NCBI GenBank assembly: GCA_020403265.1
Contig: JADBXZ010000009.1
Coordinates: forward strand, 1 to 64,000
Length of the DNA: 64,000 nt
Reading direction: 5' to 3'
Source: Bacteroidota bacterium
GTDB taxonomy: Bacteria; Bacteroidota; Bacteroidia; B-17B0; Aurantibacillaceae
Both the position numbers and the translations under genes were made by a program. This document shows positions 29,096-36,869 of this stretch, in pieces. Numbering within the stretch: the stretch's first letter is position 1; every line of letters starts with the position of its first letter. Below the pieces are notes generated by a model. That model was not told the DNA's origin and made no database searches. It saw only the letters and a list, made by a program, of their open reading frames with translations.

Positions 29096-29746
29096 TTAGT
29101 TCTTTAAGTCAGCGGGCGTTGTTATTTTAATGTTTTCCGGATTACCTTCTACAAGGTTAATGCTAATTCCATATGATTCAACAACACTTGCATCATCTGT
29201 AAACAAATCGCTTTCTGTTTGCAAGAAAGCCTTTTGAAGGAGCTCAGCTTTAAAACATTGTGGTGTTTGTACAATCTTAAATTGATTCCTGTTAACTGCT
29301 TTATTTATATTTCCGTTAACTTGCCTTAAACTTTCATTCACCTGTATTACAGGCACGGCATTCCCCAATTGTTCAGCTGTTTTATAACAGCGTTCAATTG
29401 TTTCAATACTAACATATGGTCTTGCGGCATCGTGTATAGCCACAACAGCACTTAAATACTCAATTAAAGTCAAACCATTTTTTACTGATTGAAAACGCGT
29501 TGCACCACCTCCAACAATTTTTATTTGGTAAGAACTAAAATACAATTGAATTAAATCATTCATTAATGTCATGTAATCTTTATGAACACTAATTATCATT
29601 TCAATTTTGGAATCAAAATATAAAAATTGTTGCATTGTTTTTACAATTACCGGAACGCCATTAATTTCAAGGAATTGTTTTGGGATCTGGCTTTTCATTC
29701 TACTGCCTGTTCCACCTGCAACTATAATGGCATAACGTTTGCTCAT
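29096..29746 (-). CDS. ispD: 2-C-methyl-D-erythritol 4-phosphate cytidylyltransferase
   Basis: 216 aa. It makes CDP-methylerythritol in the non-mevalonate isoprenoid pathway. IIVAGGTGSRMKSQIPKQFLEINGVPV is the CTP-binding loop (shown in part), VAIHDAARPYV the central motif and TDDASVVESYG the late substrate-binding motif. It lies 26 bp from the end of convergent folA; the gene upstream on the same strand is separated by a terminator. Confidence 0.95.
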   Translation of the reverse strand: MSKRYAIIVAGGTGSRMKSQIPKQFLEINGVPVIVKTMQQFLYFDSKIEMIISVHKDYMTLMNDLIQLYFSSYQIKIVGGGATRFQSVKNGLTLIEYLSAVVAIHDAARPYVSIETIERCYKTAEQLGNAVPVIQVNESLRQVNGNINKAVNRNQFKIVQTPQCFKAELLQKAFLQTESDLFTDDASVVESYGISINLVEGNPENIKITTPADLKN

Positions 29747-29756
29747 TCTTTAGGAT

Positions 29757-29789
29757 AAAAAAAATCCATGTTATTTTAACATGGATTTT
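29757..29789 (-). terminator. Intrinsic terminator of the peptide-binding lipoprotein gene
   Basis: AAATCCATGTT pairs with AACATGGATTT around a 5-nt loop; on the minus strand the stem is followed by eight T (29757-29764 read as A on the plus strand). Confidence 0.8.
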
Positions 29790-29808
29790 GGTAATGTTTC
29801 TATTTAAG

Positions 29809-31572
29809 TTATTTTTTTGCAACTTCTTTTTTCGGAACGAAATAAGTAGTTGTCATGTCAATAAAGTTCATTGGATTCTCTGGTAAATTTCTTACGTATT
29901 TATGGTTCAGTCTGAAATTTTCATCATAAAATATTGGGATCATAGGCGCATCATCTAACAATACTTGTTCTGCCTGAGCCAATAATCTGTAGCGTTTAAT
30001 TTTATCACCTTCAACACGGGCAGCCATAAATAACGAATCAAATTTAGGGTTTTTATATCTTGTGAAATTGATATATGATTTTTCCTGAAGGCTTGCAGGT
30101 ACATGTTTACCTAAAAACAGCGTTAAGAAAGACTCCGGATCCGGATAGTCAGCCGTCCAACCATATCTAAAGAAATCTGACTTACCGGTTTGAATATTAT
30201 CAATATGTTCAGGAAAAGGAACGGTATTAATATTAACTTTCACCTTTAAGTTTTGATCAAGCATACTTTTAATAACTTCAGCAACTAATATGTTTCTATC
30301 TCCACCACCACTGTTAATCTCTAATGTAATTTCCGGGAAACCTTTACCTCCAGGGTAACCGGCTTGTTTTAAAAGCTCTTGAGCTTTAGTAGGATCGTAA
30401 CTGTAAGCCTTTAGTTCCTTAAATGGATAACCTTCCTTTTCAAAAGTTTCAGTATAAGGTACCATCCCATAATCTGCAGAAGTACCCTCACCTTGTATGG
30501 TGTAATCTGTTATTTTATGCCTGTCAATAGCGTAATTAAAGGCTAAGCGAACTTCTTTTTTAGCAAACACTGGATTAGCTTGAATGTTGAAGCCATAAAA
30601 CTGTGTATTAAGGGCTGTAGAAGATATGATATCAAATTCATTTTCTTCTTTTTTTGCATTTTCAAGTTTCCCCATTAATTCACTAAACATTTCAACAGGA
30701 ATTCTATAAACCATATCAAGATTTCCACGTTTAAACTCAAGGATTTCTGTTTTTTTATCTCTGATAAAACTCCATTTAATTCCATCTAAATAAGGTAATT
30801 TATTGCCAAACTGGTCTATGCCCCAATATGAAGGATTTTTCTTCATGATAATCACATCACCTTCTTTAAGATTTTCAATATAAAAAGGACCTGTTCCTAC
30901 GGTTTTTAAACGCATTTCGTTACCGTATTTCGCAACAGCTTCTTTAGCGTACACATAGCAGCCCGGCATCGTTAGAATGTTCATAAAACTTGCGTCTGGG
31001 TGAACTAAGTTTATTTTGATGGTTGAATCATTAACCACTATTACACCTTTTACCCCAATGTTTTTGCCGGTTTTAGAGGCTTCAAAGCATTCGTTGGCGC
31101 CTTCAACACGATCTTTAAATGTAACGTCATATTGATTGTTGTTTGGATCTTGGCTGCAAAGTTTGTCAAAACAGAACTTAACGTCGTTGGCATTTGCCAT
31201 GCGTCCTTTTCCTTCTGGGAAACAAGCATCATCATGAAATTTTGCATTGGTGCGCAAATGAAATGTGTAATTTTTTTGATCATCGCTAACTTCCCAAGAT
31301 TTGGCAATACCGGGTATCAAGGTAAGATCATTTTGATTGTATTTTACTAGTCCTTCATAAACTTGAGAACCAACGTGGTAACTATTGATTTCGTTTATAG
31401 AGATTGGCATTAAACTTTTTATGTTTTCAACTTCGTTAACTCTGGCAATGCCTCCTAAATAAACACCACCTTTAACCTCTGAGCCGGAATTACTGTCATT
31501 TTTATCACCACCGCCACAAGCAACTAATAGTGCAGACGTTATTGCTACTAAACTAATGTTAATTTTTTTCAT
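29809..31572 (-). CDS. ABC-type peptide-binding lipoprotein (family 5 solute-binding protein)
   Basis: 587 aa. Lipobox LLVAC at residues 15-19. The fold is the large OppA/DppA type: VYEGLVKYNQ and PGIAKSWEVSDDQKNYTFHLR near the N-terminus, VGTGPFYIENLKEGD in the middle and RYGWTADYPDPESFLTLFLG towards the end. It captures peptides for an ABC importer; no permease or ATPase gene is adjacent, so the transporter must be encoded elsewhere. Monocistronic, with its own terminator. Confidence 0.9.
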   Translation of the reverse strand: MKKINISLVAITSALLVACGGGDKNDSNSGSEVKGGVYLGGIARVNEVENIKSLMPISINEINSYHVGSQVYEGLVKYNQNDLTLIPGIAKSWEVSDDQKNYTFHLRTNAKFHDDACFPEGKGRMANANDVKFCFDKLCSQDPNNNQYDVTFKDRVEGANECFEASKTGKNIGVKGVIVVNDSTIKINLVHPDASFMNILTMPGCYVYAKEAVAKYGNEMRLKTVGTGPFYIENLKEGDVIIMKKNPSYWGIDQFGNKLPYLDGIKWSFIRDKKTEILEFKRGNLDMVYRIPVEMFSELMGKLENAKKEENEFDIISSTALNTQFYGFNIQANPVFAKKEVRLAFNYAIDRHKITDYTIQGEGTSADYGMVPYTETFEKEGYPFKELKAYSYDPTKAQELLKQAGYPGGKGFPEITLEINSGGGDRNILVAEVIKSMLDQNLKVKVNINTVPFPEHIDNIQTGKSDFFRYGWTADYPDPESFLTLFLGKHVPASLQEKSYINFTRYKNPKFDSLFMAARVEGDKIKRYRLLAQAEQVLLDDAPMIPIFYDENFRLNHKYVRNLPENPMNFIDMTTTYFVPKKEVAKK

Positions 31573-31713
31573 TATGAACTAATAATTAATACTTTACAAA
31601 TATAGCTTTTTGGAATTAAAAATACCATTTTTACCTAAAAATTATGCATCTCAACCGGTACTGCAAAAGATAGCGGGTTAAGTGTTAATAAACGCTAGTT
31701 ATTCCAGCCAAGA

Positions 31714-32475
31714 CTAGTCAATTTCAAGTAATACCGGGCAATGATCGCTATGTTTTGCGTCAGGTAGAATAACAGATCTTTTTAATCTCTGTTCCATGTT
31801 AGTTGTTGCCATGTGATAATCAATTCGCCAACCCAAGTTTTTATTGCGAGCACCTGCACGATAACTCCACCAGGTATAATGATGAGGATCTTCATTAAAG
31901 TAGCGAAATGTATCTATGAAACCACTATTGATAAATTTTTCCATCCATTCTCTTTCTTCCGGTAAAAATCCGCTTGTATTTGCATTGCTTTTGGGATTGT
32001 GTATATCAATTGCTTTATGGCAAATGTTATAATCCCCACTAATAATTAAATTAGGAATTGACTTTTTAAGCTCATGGGCATAGTCAAAAAAATCATTTAA
32101 CCATTTAAATTTAAAGGCTTGTCGTTCATCGCCACTGCTGCCACTTGGGTGGTAAACACTTAAAATAGAGACATCATCAAAATCTGCGCGAATAATTCTG
32201 CCCTCTAAATCATATGCTTCAATGCCACAGCCGTAAAATACTTTTTTGGGTGTTTTTTTAGTAAAAATGGCTACTCCACTGTAGCCTTTTTTTTGTGCTG
32301 GGTACCAATATAACTCGTAACCCATGTCAAAAAACGGTTGTTTATCAACTACATCTTCTGTTGCTTTAATTTCTTGTAAACAAATAACATCCGCATCAAC
32401 TTGTTTAAGCCAACCGGCTAAATCCTTATTCAATGCTGCTCTTATACCATTTACGTTATAGGTGATGATTCTCAT
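31714..32475 (-). CDS. xth: Exodeoxyribonuclease III (AP endonuclease)
   Basis: 253 aa. Metal-dependent 3'-5' exonuclease and abasic-site endonuclease in base-excision repair. Motifs in order: TYNVNGIRAA, LQEIKA (metal-binding Glu), YSGVAIF, SVYHPSG, SGDYNICH (catalytic Asp/Asn), LGWRIDYHMAT and the final SDHCPVLLEID (Asp-His). The gap of 66 bp to divergent truB holds the promoters of both genes. Confidence 0.95.
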   Translation of the reverse strand: MRIITYNVNGIRAALNKDLAGWLKQVDADVICLQEIKATEDVVDKQPFFDMGYELYWYPAQKKGYSGVAIFTKKTPKKVFYGCGIEAYDLEGRIIRADFDDVSILSVYHPSGSSGDERQAFKFKWLNDFFDYAHELKKSIPNLIISGDYNICHKAIDIHNPKSNANTSGFLPEEREWMEKFINSGFIDTFRYFNEDPHHYTWWSYRAGARNKNLGWRIDYHMATTNMEQRLKRSVILPDAKHSDHCPVLLEID

Positions 32476-32541
32476 AAATTGCTTTGATAAAGTTTAAATA
32501 TAATACCTAATTTTAAAATCTAAATTATTTTAAAACTAACA

Positions 32542-33240
32542 ATGTTTAATTTTTATACCGGCGAAGTTGTGTTAATTGATAAACCATATACTTGGAGTAG
32601 TTTTCAGGCGGTTAATAAAATAAAATATGCAATAAAGAATCATGCATCACTTTTTGTAGATAATATTAAAATTAAACCCAAAGTTGGACACGCTGGTACT
32701 CTAGACCCTCTTGCTACTGGCTTATTAATTATTTGCACTGGTAAAAAAACGAAGGAAATCAACTCATATATGGGTTTGGCTAAAGAATATACCGGAACTT
32801 TTGAGTTAGGTTCAATTACGCCTTGTTATGATTTAGAAAAACCTATAAGTCAGATATTCCCAACGGATCATATTTCCAACGATTTGATTTTAAAAACCGC
32901 TAAAGATTTTGTTGGAGTACAACAACAGGTGCCACCATTATTCAGTGCCATTATGGTTAATGGCAAACGGGCCTATGAATTAGCAAGAGAAGGCAAAGAC
33001 GTTGAGTTGAAATCACGCGAAATAACTATTCATGAATTTGAAATTACCAAAATCGAAAATCAAACGGTTGCATTCAGAATTTGTTGCAGTAAAGGAACAT
33101 ACATCAGAAGTATTGCCAGAGATTTTGGACTCGCACTTAACTCTGGCGCTCATTTAACTAGTTTGAGACGAACTAAAATTGGAAAGTTTAACATAGTTGA
33201 TGCTTTAACGCCTGAAAAGTTTTCTGAAATGCTAAATTAA
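32542..33240 (+). CDS. truB: tRNA pseudouridine-55 synthase
   Basis: 232 aa. It converts U55 of the T-loop to pseudouridine. The motif GHAGTLDPLATGLLIICTG contains the catalytic Asp; GKRAYELAREG and CSKGTYIRSIARDFG complete the signature. The ECF sigma factor frame begins 19 bp after the stop. Confidence 0.95.
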   Translation: MFNFYTGEVVLIDKPYTWSSFQAVNKIKYAIKNHASLFVDNIKIKPKVGHAGTLDPLATGLLIICTGKKTKEINSYMGLAKEYTGTFELGSITPCYDLEKPISQIFPTDHISNDLILKTAKDFVGVQQQVPPLFSAIMVNGKRAYELAREGKDVELKSREITIHEFEITKIENQTVAFRICCSKGTYIRSIARDFGLALNSGAHLTSLRRTKIGKFNIVDALTPEKFSEMLN

Positions 33241-33258
33241 TTTTAATTTCGTTTCTAA

Positions 33259-33846
33259 ATCGAAACTAAGCCGCATAAACTTAATCCAAATGAATGGGTA
33301 AATAATTATTCAGATTATTTATTTTCTATTGCTTTATACCGCACTAATAATAAAGAGTTGGCAGAAGATCTCGTGCAAGATACATTTCTCTCAGCATTTA
33401 AAAGTAGAGATGGTTTCAATGCAACAGCAAGTGAAAAAACCTGGCTGGTTAGTATTTTAAAAAATAAAATCATAGATTATTTTAAAAAGGCTAGCACCAA
33501 AAACGAAACCCCTTTAAAGTTAAGAGGAAGCGTTGAAGCGCCGAGCTATGATCACTTTTTTAACGCATCTAAAATGGGGCAGTGGGTTAATGAAGTCGAG
33601 CCTAAAGATTGGACAGACGCTTCTTTTAGAGCAGAGAGTAAAGAATTTTATACAATTTTGCAACATTGCTTAAACACTTTGCCAGCAAAATGGTCTGGTA
33701 TATTCACAATGAATTTAATAGATGATAAGGAAAGTAGTGATGTTTGTAAGGAGTTCGAAATTACTTCGTCTAATTTTTGGGTTATTATGCATAGGGCAAA
33801 ATTGCAAATACGCGAATGCTTAGAGAAAAACTGGTTAAAAATATAA
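33259..33846 (+). CDS. ECF-type RNA polymerase sigma factor of the bufferin/Hvf-like operon
   Basis: The coding frame is open from just after a TAA at 33256-33258 to 33846 (up to 195 codons). Region 2 (NEWVNNYSDYLFSIALYRTNN ... LAEDLVQDTFLSAFK ... EKTWLVSILKNKIIDYFKK) and region 4 (LNTLPAKWSGIF ... SDVCKEFEITSSNFWVIMHRAKLQI) are both clear. The conserved part begins about ten residues into this frame, yet the frame has no ATG, GTG or TTG before a TTG at 33358, which would cut off half of region 2. The true start is therefore a rare codon (ATC at 33259), or an upstream base is wrong. The next gene starts immediately after its stop. Confidence 0.8.
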   Translation: METKPHKLNPNEWVNNYSDYLFSIALYRTNNKELAEDLVQDTFLSAFKSRDGFNATASEKTWLVSILKNKIIDYFKKASTKNETPLKLRGSVEAPSYDHFFNASKMGQWVNEVEPKDWTDASFRAESKEFYTILQHCLNTLPAKWSGIFTMNLIDDKESSDVCKEFEITSSNFWVIMHRAKLQIRECLEKNWLKI

Positions 33847-34116
33847 GTGGAAGACATCAAAGCATATACATATAAATGGTACGAGTTTGGTTGCAAAGAT
33901 GCTACTTACCTCACCACTAAAGAGAAATATACCCACTTAAGTATAAGCGAAAAAGGCTTGCTTAAATTTCATTTACTGACCTGTAGTGGTTGCCGGAAAT
34001 TTGTAAAGCAAATAAAACTTATTGAGGAATTACTTAAAAAGGAACCTGATTTTAAGGGATTGACCTTAGCAAAAGAAAAAAAAGATGCTATAAATCAATT
34101 ACTTACAAAGAACTAA
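33847..34116 (+). CDS. Small zinc-binding anti-sigma factor
   Basis: 89 aa with a GTG start directly after the sigma factor stop (0-bp gap), so translation is coupled. It has the ZAS-type motif HLLTCSGC (His42-x3-Cys46-x2-Cys49), preceded by Cys16 and His30, and an amphipathic helical tail. There is no membrane segment, so it should hold the sigma factor in the cytoplasm and release it on metal or redox stress. The role is inferred from the motif and from its position next to the ECF sigma factor. Confidence 0.75.
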   Translation: MEDIKAYTYKWYEFGCKDATYLTTKEKYTHLSISEKGLLKFHLLTCSGCRKFVKQIKLIEELLKKEPDFKGLTLAKEKKDAINQLLTKN

Positions 34117-34127
34117 CAAAAAAATAA

Positions 34128-34162
34128 TTTGGAATCTGTAAGTTTTTTGTTTTACGTTCGTA
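34128..34162 (+). promoter_or_regulatory. Candidate promoter of the Cys-rich precursor gene
   Basis: Two overlapping readings are possible. One is housekeeping: TTTG (34128-34131), 21 nt, TACGTTCG (34153-34160). The other is ECF-type: GTAAGT (34138-34143), 15 nt, CGTA (34159-34162), which resembles the GTAAC...CG(A/T)A elements of ECF-controlled bufferin operons in other bacteria. The start codon is 30 nt downstream. Confidence 0.3.
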
Positions 34163-34192
34163 CATTGTATTATAAACCTTAAAAAAAACAAC

Positions 34193-34543
34193 ATGGAAAA
34201 AAAGTCAAACTTAGTAACTGCATCTTTAATTGCAGGAGCTTTAATGAGTGCTGCAAGTGTTAGCGCTAATTCTTTATTAAATTACAATGCTTTAGGAACT
34301 GCAGGTGAAGTTCGTAATTCATTAGTAAAAACAGTTGAGGCAAACTGTGGTGAAAAGAAAACTGAGACTAAAGCTGCTGATGCAAAATGTGGAGAGAAAA
34401 AAACCAAAGATGCAAAATGCGGTGAGAAAAAAGCAAAAGACGCAAAGTGTGGTGAGAAAAAAGCAAAAGACGGTAAATGTGGAGAAGGAAAATGTGGTGA
34501 GAAAAAAGGTGAACACAAAAAAGAAGAAGCAAAACCTCACTAG
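34193..34543 (+). CDS. hvfA: HvfA/bufferin-like Cys-rich RiPP precursor with KCGEKK repeats
   Basis: 116 aa. Residues 1-25 form a Sec signal peptide (cleavage after SVSA). Residues 31-45 (YNALGTAGEVRNSLV) look like the conserved recognition segment of Bacteroidota homologues. Six Cys lie at 52, 66, 76, 86, 96 and 101, each within a (K/N)CGE(K/G) core; 66-96 are spaced every ten residues. The array is rich in Lys/Glu/Asp and contains the exact motif EGKCGE at 98-103. In Haemophilus HvfA and Caulobacter bufferins the Cys of EGKCG are oxidised by an MNIO enzyme to copper-binding oxazole/thioamide groups. The same chemistry here is inferred from the downstream genes. It is followed by a terminator, so it is probably made in excess over the enzymes. 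Confidence 0.85.
   Translation: MEKKSNLVTASLIAGALMSAASVSANSLLNYNALGTAGEVRNSLVKTVEANCGEKKTETKAADAKCGEKKTKDAKCGEKKAKDAKCGEKKAKDGKCGEGKCGEKKGEHKKEEAKPH
34379..34468 (+). repeat. Three in-frame 30-bp tandem repeats coding the KCGEKK decapeptide
   Basis: Units 34379-34408, 34409-34438 and 34439-34468 each encode D-A-K-C-G-E-K-K-(T/A)-K. They differ at synonymous sites (TGT/TGC, GGA/GGT, GAT/GAC), so the repeat is maintained at the protein level. A shorter variant unit follows. Confidence 0.9.
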
Positions 34544-34562
34544 TCATGAATTAATAAAAGAG

Positions 34563-34592
34563 CCCTTCTGTTTTCTAGAAGGGTTTTTTTTT
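34563..34592 (+). terminator. Intrinsic terminator between precursor and modifying enzyme genes
   Basis: Stem CCCTTCT (34563-34569) / AGAAGGG (34577-34583), a 7-nt loop, then nine T. It lies 20 bp after the precursor stop and 79 bp before the MNIO start, so read-through or a second promoter must supply the enzyme mRNA. Confidence 0.85.
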
Positions 34593-34671
34593 GAAGATGT
34601 TTTTAAAAGGAAAACAAAGATTTTCGAAACAGTAGCTTATTAATATATGAAGTTACTTTTAAAATTAAGGA

Positions 34672-35508
34672 ATGAATAAACAAAATATAGGTATTGGTTT
34701 TAGGAAAGATTTTGCTGAGGAATTCCTAAACTCAACAGAACTTCAACCGGCGTTTATTGAATTAGCGCCGGAAAATTGGATTGGAATGGGAGGCTATTGG
34801 AAAAAAATATTGAGCAAAGCAGCGGAAAAATACCCAATAACTTGTCACGGTTTGTCCTTGAGTATTGGTAGCCCAGATGAATTAGATGTTAGTTTTGTTA
34901 AACAAGTTAAACAGTTCTTAGATTTTTACCAAGTTAAGGTATATAGTGAACACTTAAGTTACAGTAAGTGTGATAATGCTCATTTGTACGATTTATTACC
35001 CATTCCATTTAGAGAGGATGCAGTTAAACATATAGTAAAACGAATTGAACAAGTGCAAGATATTCTTGAACGACCTTTGGTAATTGAAAATGTAAGTTAC
35101 TATACACCTGTTGCTGCTGAGATGACGGAAGTTCAATTTATTAATGCCATAGTAGCAGAAAGTAATTGTCAATTGCTTTTAGATGTGAATAATGTTTATG
35201 TTAATGCATTCAACCACGGTTATGAGGCAAAAGAATTTATTAAACAATTGCCACTAAATAAAGTGGCATATATCCACATGGCTGGTCACGAGCAGGTGAG
35301 CGACACTTTAATAATTGATACACATGGCCAGGCAGTAATTGACCCTGTTTATGAATTATTTGATTTTGCAACTGACTTAATTCAACCGGTTCCGGTTTTG
35401 TTGGAAAGAGATTTTAATATTCCGGAATTATCGGAACTACAGGTGGAGATTGATCGTATGGAAAGCATTGTATCAAAAAAATGGCATAAAACTAAAACTT
35501 ATGCTTAA
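34672..35508 (+). CDS. hvfB: Multinuclear non-heme iron-dependent oxidase (MNIO, DUF692), HvfB/BufB-like
   Basis: 278 aa TIM-barrel enzyme. Metal-ligand motifs are all present: ELAPENW (Glu34), CHGLSLSIGS (His59), SEHLSY (Glu93-His94), IENVSYY (Glu139-Asn140), LLLDVNNVYVNA (Asp171), YIHMAGH (His202, His206), DTHG (Asp216-His218) and LLERDFNIP (Glu245). MNIO enzymes use Fe(II)/Fe(III) clusters and O2 to oxidise Cys in peptide precursors. The neighbouring Cys-rich peptide is the presumed substrate and the overlapping downstream gene its partner. The start ATG 34672 follows a modest AAGG. The protein is likely cytoplasmic and acts before export of the precursor. Confidence 0.93.
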   Translation: MNKQNIGIGFRKDFAEEFLNSTELQPAFIELAPENWIGMGGYWKKILSKAAEKYPITCHGLSLSIGSPDELDVSFVKQVKQFLDFYQVKVYSEHLSYSKCDNAHLYDLLPIPFREDAVKHIVKRIEQVQDILERPLVIENVSYYTPVAAEMTEVQFINAIVAESNCQLLLDVNNVYVNAFNHGYEAKEFIKQLPLNKVAYIHMAGHEQVSDTLIIDTHGQAVIDPVYELFDFATDLIQPVPVLLERDFNIPELSELQVEIDRMESIVSKKWHKTKTYA

Positions 35509-36250
35509 AGCGGAAACATTAAATCAGCAATCGCTTTTGGCTAATTATTGTCGAACAGGCATTAAGCCTGAATTGATTGGTATTAAAGAAGAAAATTTAT
35601 ATCAGTACAGAAGACTTGTTTTCAACATTGCTTTGGATACGTTAGAAACAGCTTATCCAATTACCTATAGTTTTTTAAGTAATGAACAATGGAGCGAATT
35701 AACTAAACGTTTTTTTGCTGAACATAAATGTAATACAACACAAGTGTGGCGAATGCCTCTTGAGTTTTATGATTATTGTAAGGAAAATAATGTAGCTGAA
35801 CAATTGCAAATACCATTTTTGAATGATTTGTTATATTTTGAATGGCTTGAACTAGAGGTACACACCATGGACGATATAGCTTATCCTTCATTTCAGGAAA
35901 ATGGATCATGGTTGCAAGATCAAATCGTACTTAATCCCGAATATAAATTAGTTGCTTTTGAATATCCTGTTCATACAACTGCGCCAACTGATAATCTTGA
36001 GGAAAAGAGAGGTAATTATTACTTTTTAATATATAGAGAAAAAGAAAGCGGTAATGTTCAGTTTCTTGATTTAAGCATGCTACATGTTTTTATTTTAGAA
36101 AATATAAATGATGGAAATTGCTTGGAAAAAATTTTAATTGAAGCCAACAATTTGTTTCAATTGAACGATATGGAACTTTTAAAGAAACACGCCATAACTT
36201 TCATGGAAGATTTAAAGCATCGACAATTTATTTTAGGATTTAAAAACTAA
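35501..36250 (+). CDS. hvfC: MNIO partner protein (DUF2063 N-terminal domain), HvfC/BufC-like
   Basis: 249 aa from ATG 35501, which overlaps the MNIO stop by 8 bp; the frame is open upstream inside the MNIO gene. The N-terminal ~90 residues match DUF2063: LANYCRTG, YRRLVFNIALDTLETAYPIT and FFAEHKCNTTQVWRMPLEF. The C-terminal part has a mixed alpha/beta pattern (LLYFEWLELEV ... YYFLIYREKESGNVQFLDLS). In characterised systems this protein binds the precursor leader and delivers it to the MNIO. The tight overlap supports stoichiometric synthesis with the enzyme. Confidence 0.88.
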   Translation: MLKAETLNQQSLLANYCRTGIKPELIGIKEENLYQYRRLVFNIALDTLETAYPITYSFLSNEQWSELTKRFFAEHKCNTTQVWRMPLEFYDYCKENNVAEQLQIPFLNDLLYFEWLELEVHTMDDIAYPSFQENGSWLQDQIVLNPEYKLVAFEYPVHTTAPTDNLEEKRGNYYFLIYREKESGNVQFLDLSMLHVFILENINDGNCLEKILIEANNLFQLNDMELLKKHAITFMEDLKHRQFILGFKN

Positions 36251-36702
36251 TGGTGAAAAAGTTACTACAGTTAGTTTTTGCTACAACATCAAATTTACAA
36301 TCTCTTGGATTATTTTTTATAAGATTAATACTAGCCTATAATTTTTACACAACCGCTATAATAAAGTGGGAGGATATACAGTCTGTTGCAGATTGGTTCG
36401 AAAGTTTAAATATTCCACTGGCAAAATTTAATGCTTACTTTGTCGCTACAATTGAAATGTCTTCTGTAGTTTTATTTATAATAGGTTTAGGTACTCGTTT
36501 AATGTCCTTTTTATTAATACCAACTTTGTCGGTTGCCATTTACACAGTTCATTGGGAAAATGGTTTCACAGCAAGTGATAATGGCTACGAAATTCCTTTG
36601 TATTATCTTTCGATGTTGTTTGTTTTGCTTGGCTTTGGTTCAGGAAAAGTAAGTCTTAATTATTTTCTTTACCGTTTATCTGTTTGGCCTTATAAAAAGT
36701 AA
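36250..36702 (+). CDS. DoxX-family membrane protein of the Hvf/bufferin operon
   Basis: 150 aa. Start and stop overlap as TAATG with the partner gene. Four membrane segments (about 17-35, 62-80, 85-105, 118-137) with the DoxX blocks LGLFFIRLILAYNFYTTAIIKW and YFVATIEMSSVVLFIIGLGTR (each shown in part). DoxX genes end many hvf and bufferin operons (HvfD), where their function is not known; a quinone- or thiol-linked redox role is a guess. Confidence 0.85.
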   Translation: MVKKLLQLVFATTSNLQSLGLFFIRLILAYNFYTTAIIKWEDIQSVADWFESLNIPLAKFNAYFVATIEMSSVVLFIIGLGTRLMSFLLIPTLSVAIYTVHWENGFTASDNGYEIPLYYLSMLFVLLGFGSGKVSLNYFLYRLSVWPYKK

Positions 36703-36780
36703 TTTTTAAGACATAAGAATAACTATCCGATCATTTTCAATTAACCAATGTTAATTTAACGTTAAGATATTGATTAAACC

Positions 36781-36835
36781 CTTAACGATTAGTAAACAAA
36801 ACGTAACATAAGATTTACAAAATAGTAAAGTTGTA
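36781..36835 (+). promoter_or_regulatory. Five tandem 11-bp repeats upstream of the TonB receptor
   Basis: Contiguous 11-mers: CTTAACGATTA, GTAAACAAAAC, GTAACATAAGA, TTTACAAAATA, GTAAAGTTGTA. A TTTGCC box follows after 8 nt (36844-36849), and the ATG is 34 nt after the array. The 11-bp period is that of direct-repeat sites bound by PhoB/OmpR-type winged-helix regulators. A TTAACGTTAA palindrome (36756-36765) lies just upstream. The same design occurs before the gene at 40144. Confidence 0.6.
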
Positions 36836-36869
36836 CTCGGTTATTTGCCGTTTAAAAATAGAACGGCAT

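Noticed and set aside
33358-33846. TTG at 33358 as the sigma factor start
   Set aside because: It would remove the first helices of region 2 that are clearly encoded upstream in the same frame.
34379-34468. Three 30-bp direct repeats as a possible CRISPR
   Set aside because: Units are contiguous without spacers and encode an in-frame decapeptide.
34282-34643. Long open frames on both strands across the Cys-rich peptide gene
   Set aside because: They arise because the 30-bp repeat is open in several frames; they have low-complexity products and only the forward frame has a signal peptide and context.
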